Below are positions 5,890 to 6,895 of a stretch of 6,895 nt of DNA, piece after piece; the stretch's first letter is position 1, and each line of letters opens with the position of its first letter. This DNA comes from Propionibacterium sp. Lineage in GTDB: Bacteria > Actinomycetota > Actinomycetes > Propionibacteriales > Propionibacteriaceae. Both the position numbers and the translations under genes were made by a program. The notes beneath the pieces are model-generated. The model saw nothing but the letters and a program-made list of their open reading frames with translations. It was not told the DNA's origin and made no database searches. Location: the NCBI GenBank assembly GCA_012837465.1, contig DURG01000072.1, positions 1-6,895 of the forward strand. The letters are read 5' to 3'.

Positions 5890-6454
5890 CATCCTGAGGT
5901 TCCTCGACACGGCCCCGGACGAGATCCGCCCGTGGGCCGAGGAACAGAAGCAGCGCCTCCTCCACCCCCCGAAGGACGTGACCCGCACCCGCTTTCAACG
6001 CGTGAGCGACAAGTGGTTCAAGCCGGTCGTGATGGCCGCGGTGATCGCCGCCGTCGTGTTCGGCGTGTACTACATCGGCAAGCCGCCGGCGGCCCCTGAG
6101 CAGCCGGCCGCCGCTCCGCAGATGGGTGAGGCGGCGAGCCAGCAGGTCAACGTGGCCCGCATGGCAGAGCTGACCGCCCAGGTGGAGCGGGACCCGTCGG
6201 ACATCGATGCGCGCCTCGAGCTCGGCGTCCTCCTGATGGGCGCCGGCGACCCCGCCGGGGCCGAGGAGCAGTGGGTGGCCGTGACCGAGCTCGACGCCGA
6301 GCGCGTCGAGGCCTGGTACAACCTCGGCTTCCTCCACCTGTCCAAGCAGCCCGCAGACGACGCCAAGGCCCGCGAGGCCTGGCAGAAGGTGCTGGAGATC
6401 GACCCGGACTTCCCGCAGGCCGAGGTCATCAAGAACCACATGCCCCAGGAATGA
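5876..6454 (+). CDS. Membrane-anchored TPR protein, likely cytochrome c assembly factor (NrfG/CcmH-like)
   Basis: A 192-residue protein with a basic cytosolic N-terminal region of about 49 residues, one membrane helix (about 50-68), a Pro/Ala-rich linker (69-90), and a C-terminal TPR domain facing outward. At least two tetratricopeptide repeats are visible, about 109-140 (DARLELGVLLMGAGDPAGAE) and 143-178 (EAWYNLGFLHL, then AREAWQKVLEIDPDFP). TPR proteins such as NrfG and CcmH/CycH hold apocytochromes during haem attachment in System I. The similar layout and the position between nrfA and resB suggest an analogous role here, but that is inference from context. There are no haem motifs and no CXXC, so it is neither a cytochrome nor a thiol reductase. 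It overlaps nrfA by 14 bases and ends three bases before resB, indicating translational coupling. The N-terminal 49 residues match no family I recognise. Confidence 0.85.
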   Translation: MRTADILRFLDTAPDEIRPWAEEQKQRLLHPPKDVTRTRFQRVSDKWFKPVVMAAVIAAVVFGVYYIGKPPAAPEQPAAAPQMGEAASQQVNVARMAELTAQVERDPSDIDARLELGVLLMGAGDPAGAEEQWVAVTELDAERVEAWYNLGFLHLSKQPADDAKAREAWQKVLEIDPDFPQAEVIKNHMPQE

Positions 6455-6457
6455 GCC

Positions 6458-6895
6458 ATGAGCCAGACAGAGCAAGCGGCCCAGCCGACGCCGGCCCCTG
6501 ACGAGGGTCCGCTGGATCCGCACATCGAGGTCGACGACGACCACTACGCGGCCCCGGCCAAGGACGCCTTCCGCAAGGTCTACCGCTTCTTCCACAACAA
6601 GTTCGTGGGCCTGGCCCTCATCCTCGCCATGGCGATCCTCAGCCTGCTCGGCACGCTCATCGCGCAGGCCCCGGCCGGCGTCCTCGACGACCCGGCGTCG
6701 GCGCAGCAGTGGCTCGACTCCGTCCGCCCCCGCTTCGGCGGCTGGACCGGCGTGCTGCACTTCCTGGGCTTCTTCAACCTCTACAAGTCCATCCCGTTCC
6801 TCACGGTCGTCGCGCTGCTGGCGCTGTCGATCATCGCCTGCACCACGCACCGGGTGCCGCTGCTGTGGAAGCGTGCCACCCGGCCGCAGCTCCAC
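6458..6895 (+). CDS. resB: Cytochrome c biogenesis protein ResB/Ccs1 (N-terminal part, runs off right edge)
   Basis: Integral membrane subunit of the System II haem lyase, which with CcsA/ResC exports haem and attaches it to CXXCH apocytochromes. From ATG 6458 the frame stays open for 146 codons to the window edge; family members are usually 400-550 residues, so roughly the first third is present. Residues 1-48 are an acidic then basic cytosolic tail. Helix 1 spans about 49-70 and contains the typical ALILAMAILSLLGTLIAQ. An outer loop with GWTGVLHFLGFFNLYKS (95-111) leads to helix 2 (about 112-130), ending in the ResB-like SIIACTTHRVPLLW. AGGA sits seven bases before the ATG, overlapping the end of the TPR gene. 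Placement at the end of nrfHA implies dedicated maturation of these haem proteins; a ccsA/resC gene is expected next. Confidence 0.9.
   Translation, partial: MSQTEQAAQPTPAPDEGPLDPHIEVDDDHYAAPAKDAFRKVYRFFHNKFVGLALILAMAILSLLGTLIAQAPAGVLDDPASAQQWLDSVRPRFGGWTGVLHFLGFFNLYKSIPFLTVVALLALSIIACTTHRVPLLWKRATRPQLH

Noticed and set aside
3829..5988. Open frame of 719 codons on the minus strand covering the intergenic region, nrfH and nrfA
   Set aside because: It runs antisense to two certain multihaem genes. Its translation is a low-complexity mix rich in Val, Gly, Leu, His and Arg with no recognisable domain. Long antisense frames are expected in high-GC DNA with G/C-biased third positions.
5609..6895. 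Open frame of 428 codons on the minus strand opposite the nrfA end, the TPR gene and resB
   Set aside because: Antisense to genes with clear family features; its translation is Arg/Gly/Val-rich with no domain and no Shine-Dalgarno could be checked at the edge.

Overview
The window is high-GC bacterial DNA of actinobacterial character. Codon third positions are strongly G/C, GTG starts are frequent, Shine-Dalgarno sequences are strong, and a ResB-type (System II) cytochrome c maturation gene sits beside haem-protein genes. An anaerobic or facultative Actinomycetota is likely. A Propionibacteriaceae relative would fit the aspartase plus nitrite-ammonification gene set, but that placement is inference.

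Layout, left to right. (1) Minus strand, 2-1144: a NarL-family membrane sensor histidine kinase whose last codons lie beyond the left edge; its GTG start looks leaderless. (2) 1145-1340: a divergent intergenic region with a perfect 12-bp inverted repeat and a candidate promoter. (3) Plus strand, 1341-2255: a flavin-dependent nitronate monooxygenase (2-nitropropane dioxygenase) family protein. (4) Minus strand, 2259-3737: aspartate ammonia-lyase (aspA), converging on gene 3 with only 3 bp between stop codons. (5) 3738-3936: a divergent regulatory region between aspA and nrfH. (6) Plus strand, 3937 to the right edge: a tightly packed operon of nrfH (tetrahaem quinol dehydrogenase), nrfA (pentahaem ammonia-forming nitrite reductase), a membrane-anchored TPR protein, and resB (N-terminal 146 residues only; runs off the right edge).

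How the genes fit together. NrfH takes electrons from the menaquinol pool and passes them to NrfA, which reduces nitrite to ammonium outside the membrane. ResB, with a CcsA/ResC partner probably encoded just past the right edge, would attach the nine haems of NrfH and NrfA. The TPR protein, lying between nrfA and resB, is a plausible assembly factor. The divergently transcribed aspartase yields fumarate, itself a respiratory acceptor, plus ammonium, so the shared intergenic region may balance two anaerobic electron-sink routes.

The most notable protein feature is NrfA's first haem motif. It is CXXCH rather than the CXXCK of the classic enzymes, while the catalytic Arg, Tyr and His and the calcium-site residues are all kept. 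I found no mobile element, CRISPR array, tRNA or rRNA, and no clearly unprecedented system. The window reads as a respiratory ammonification locus of a less-studied NrfA type.
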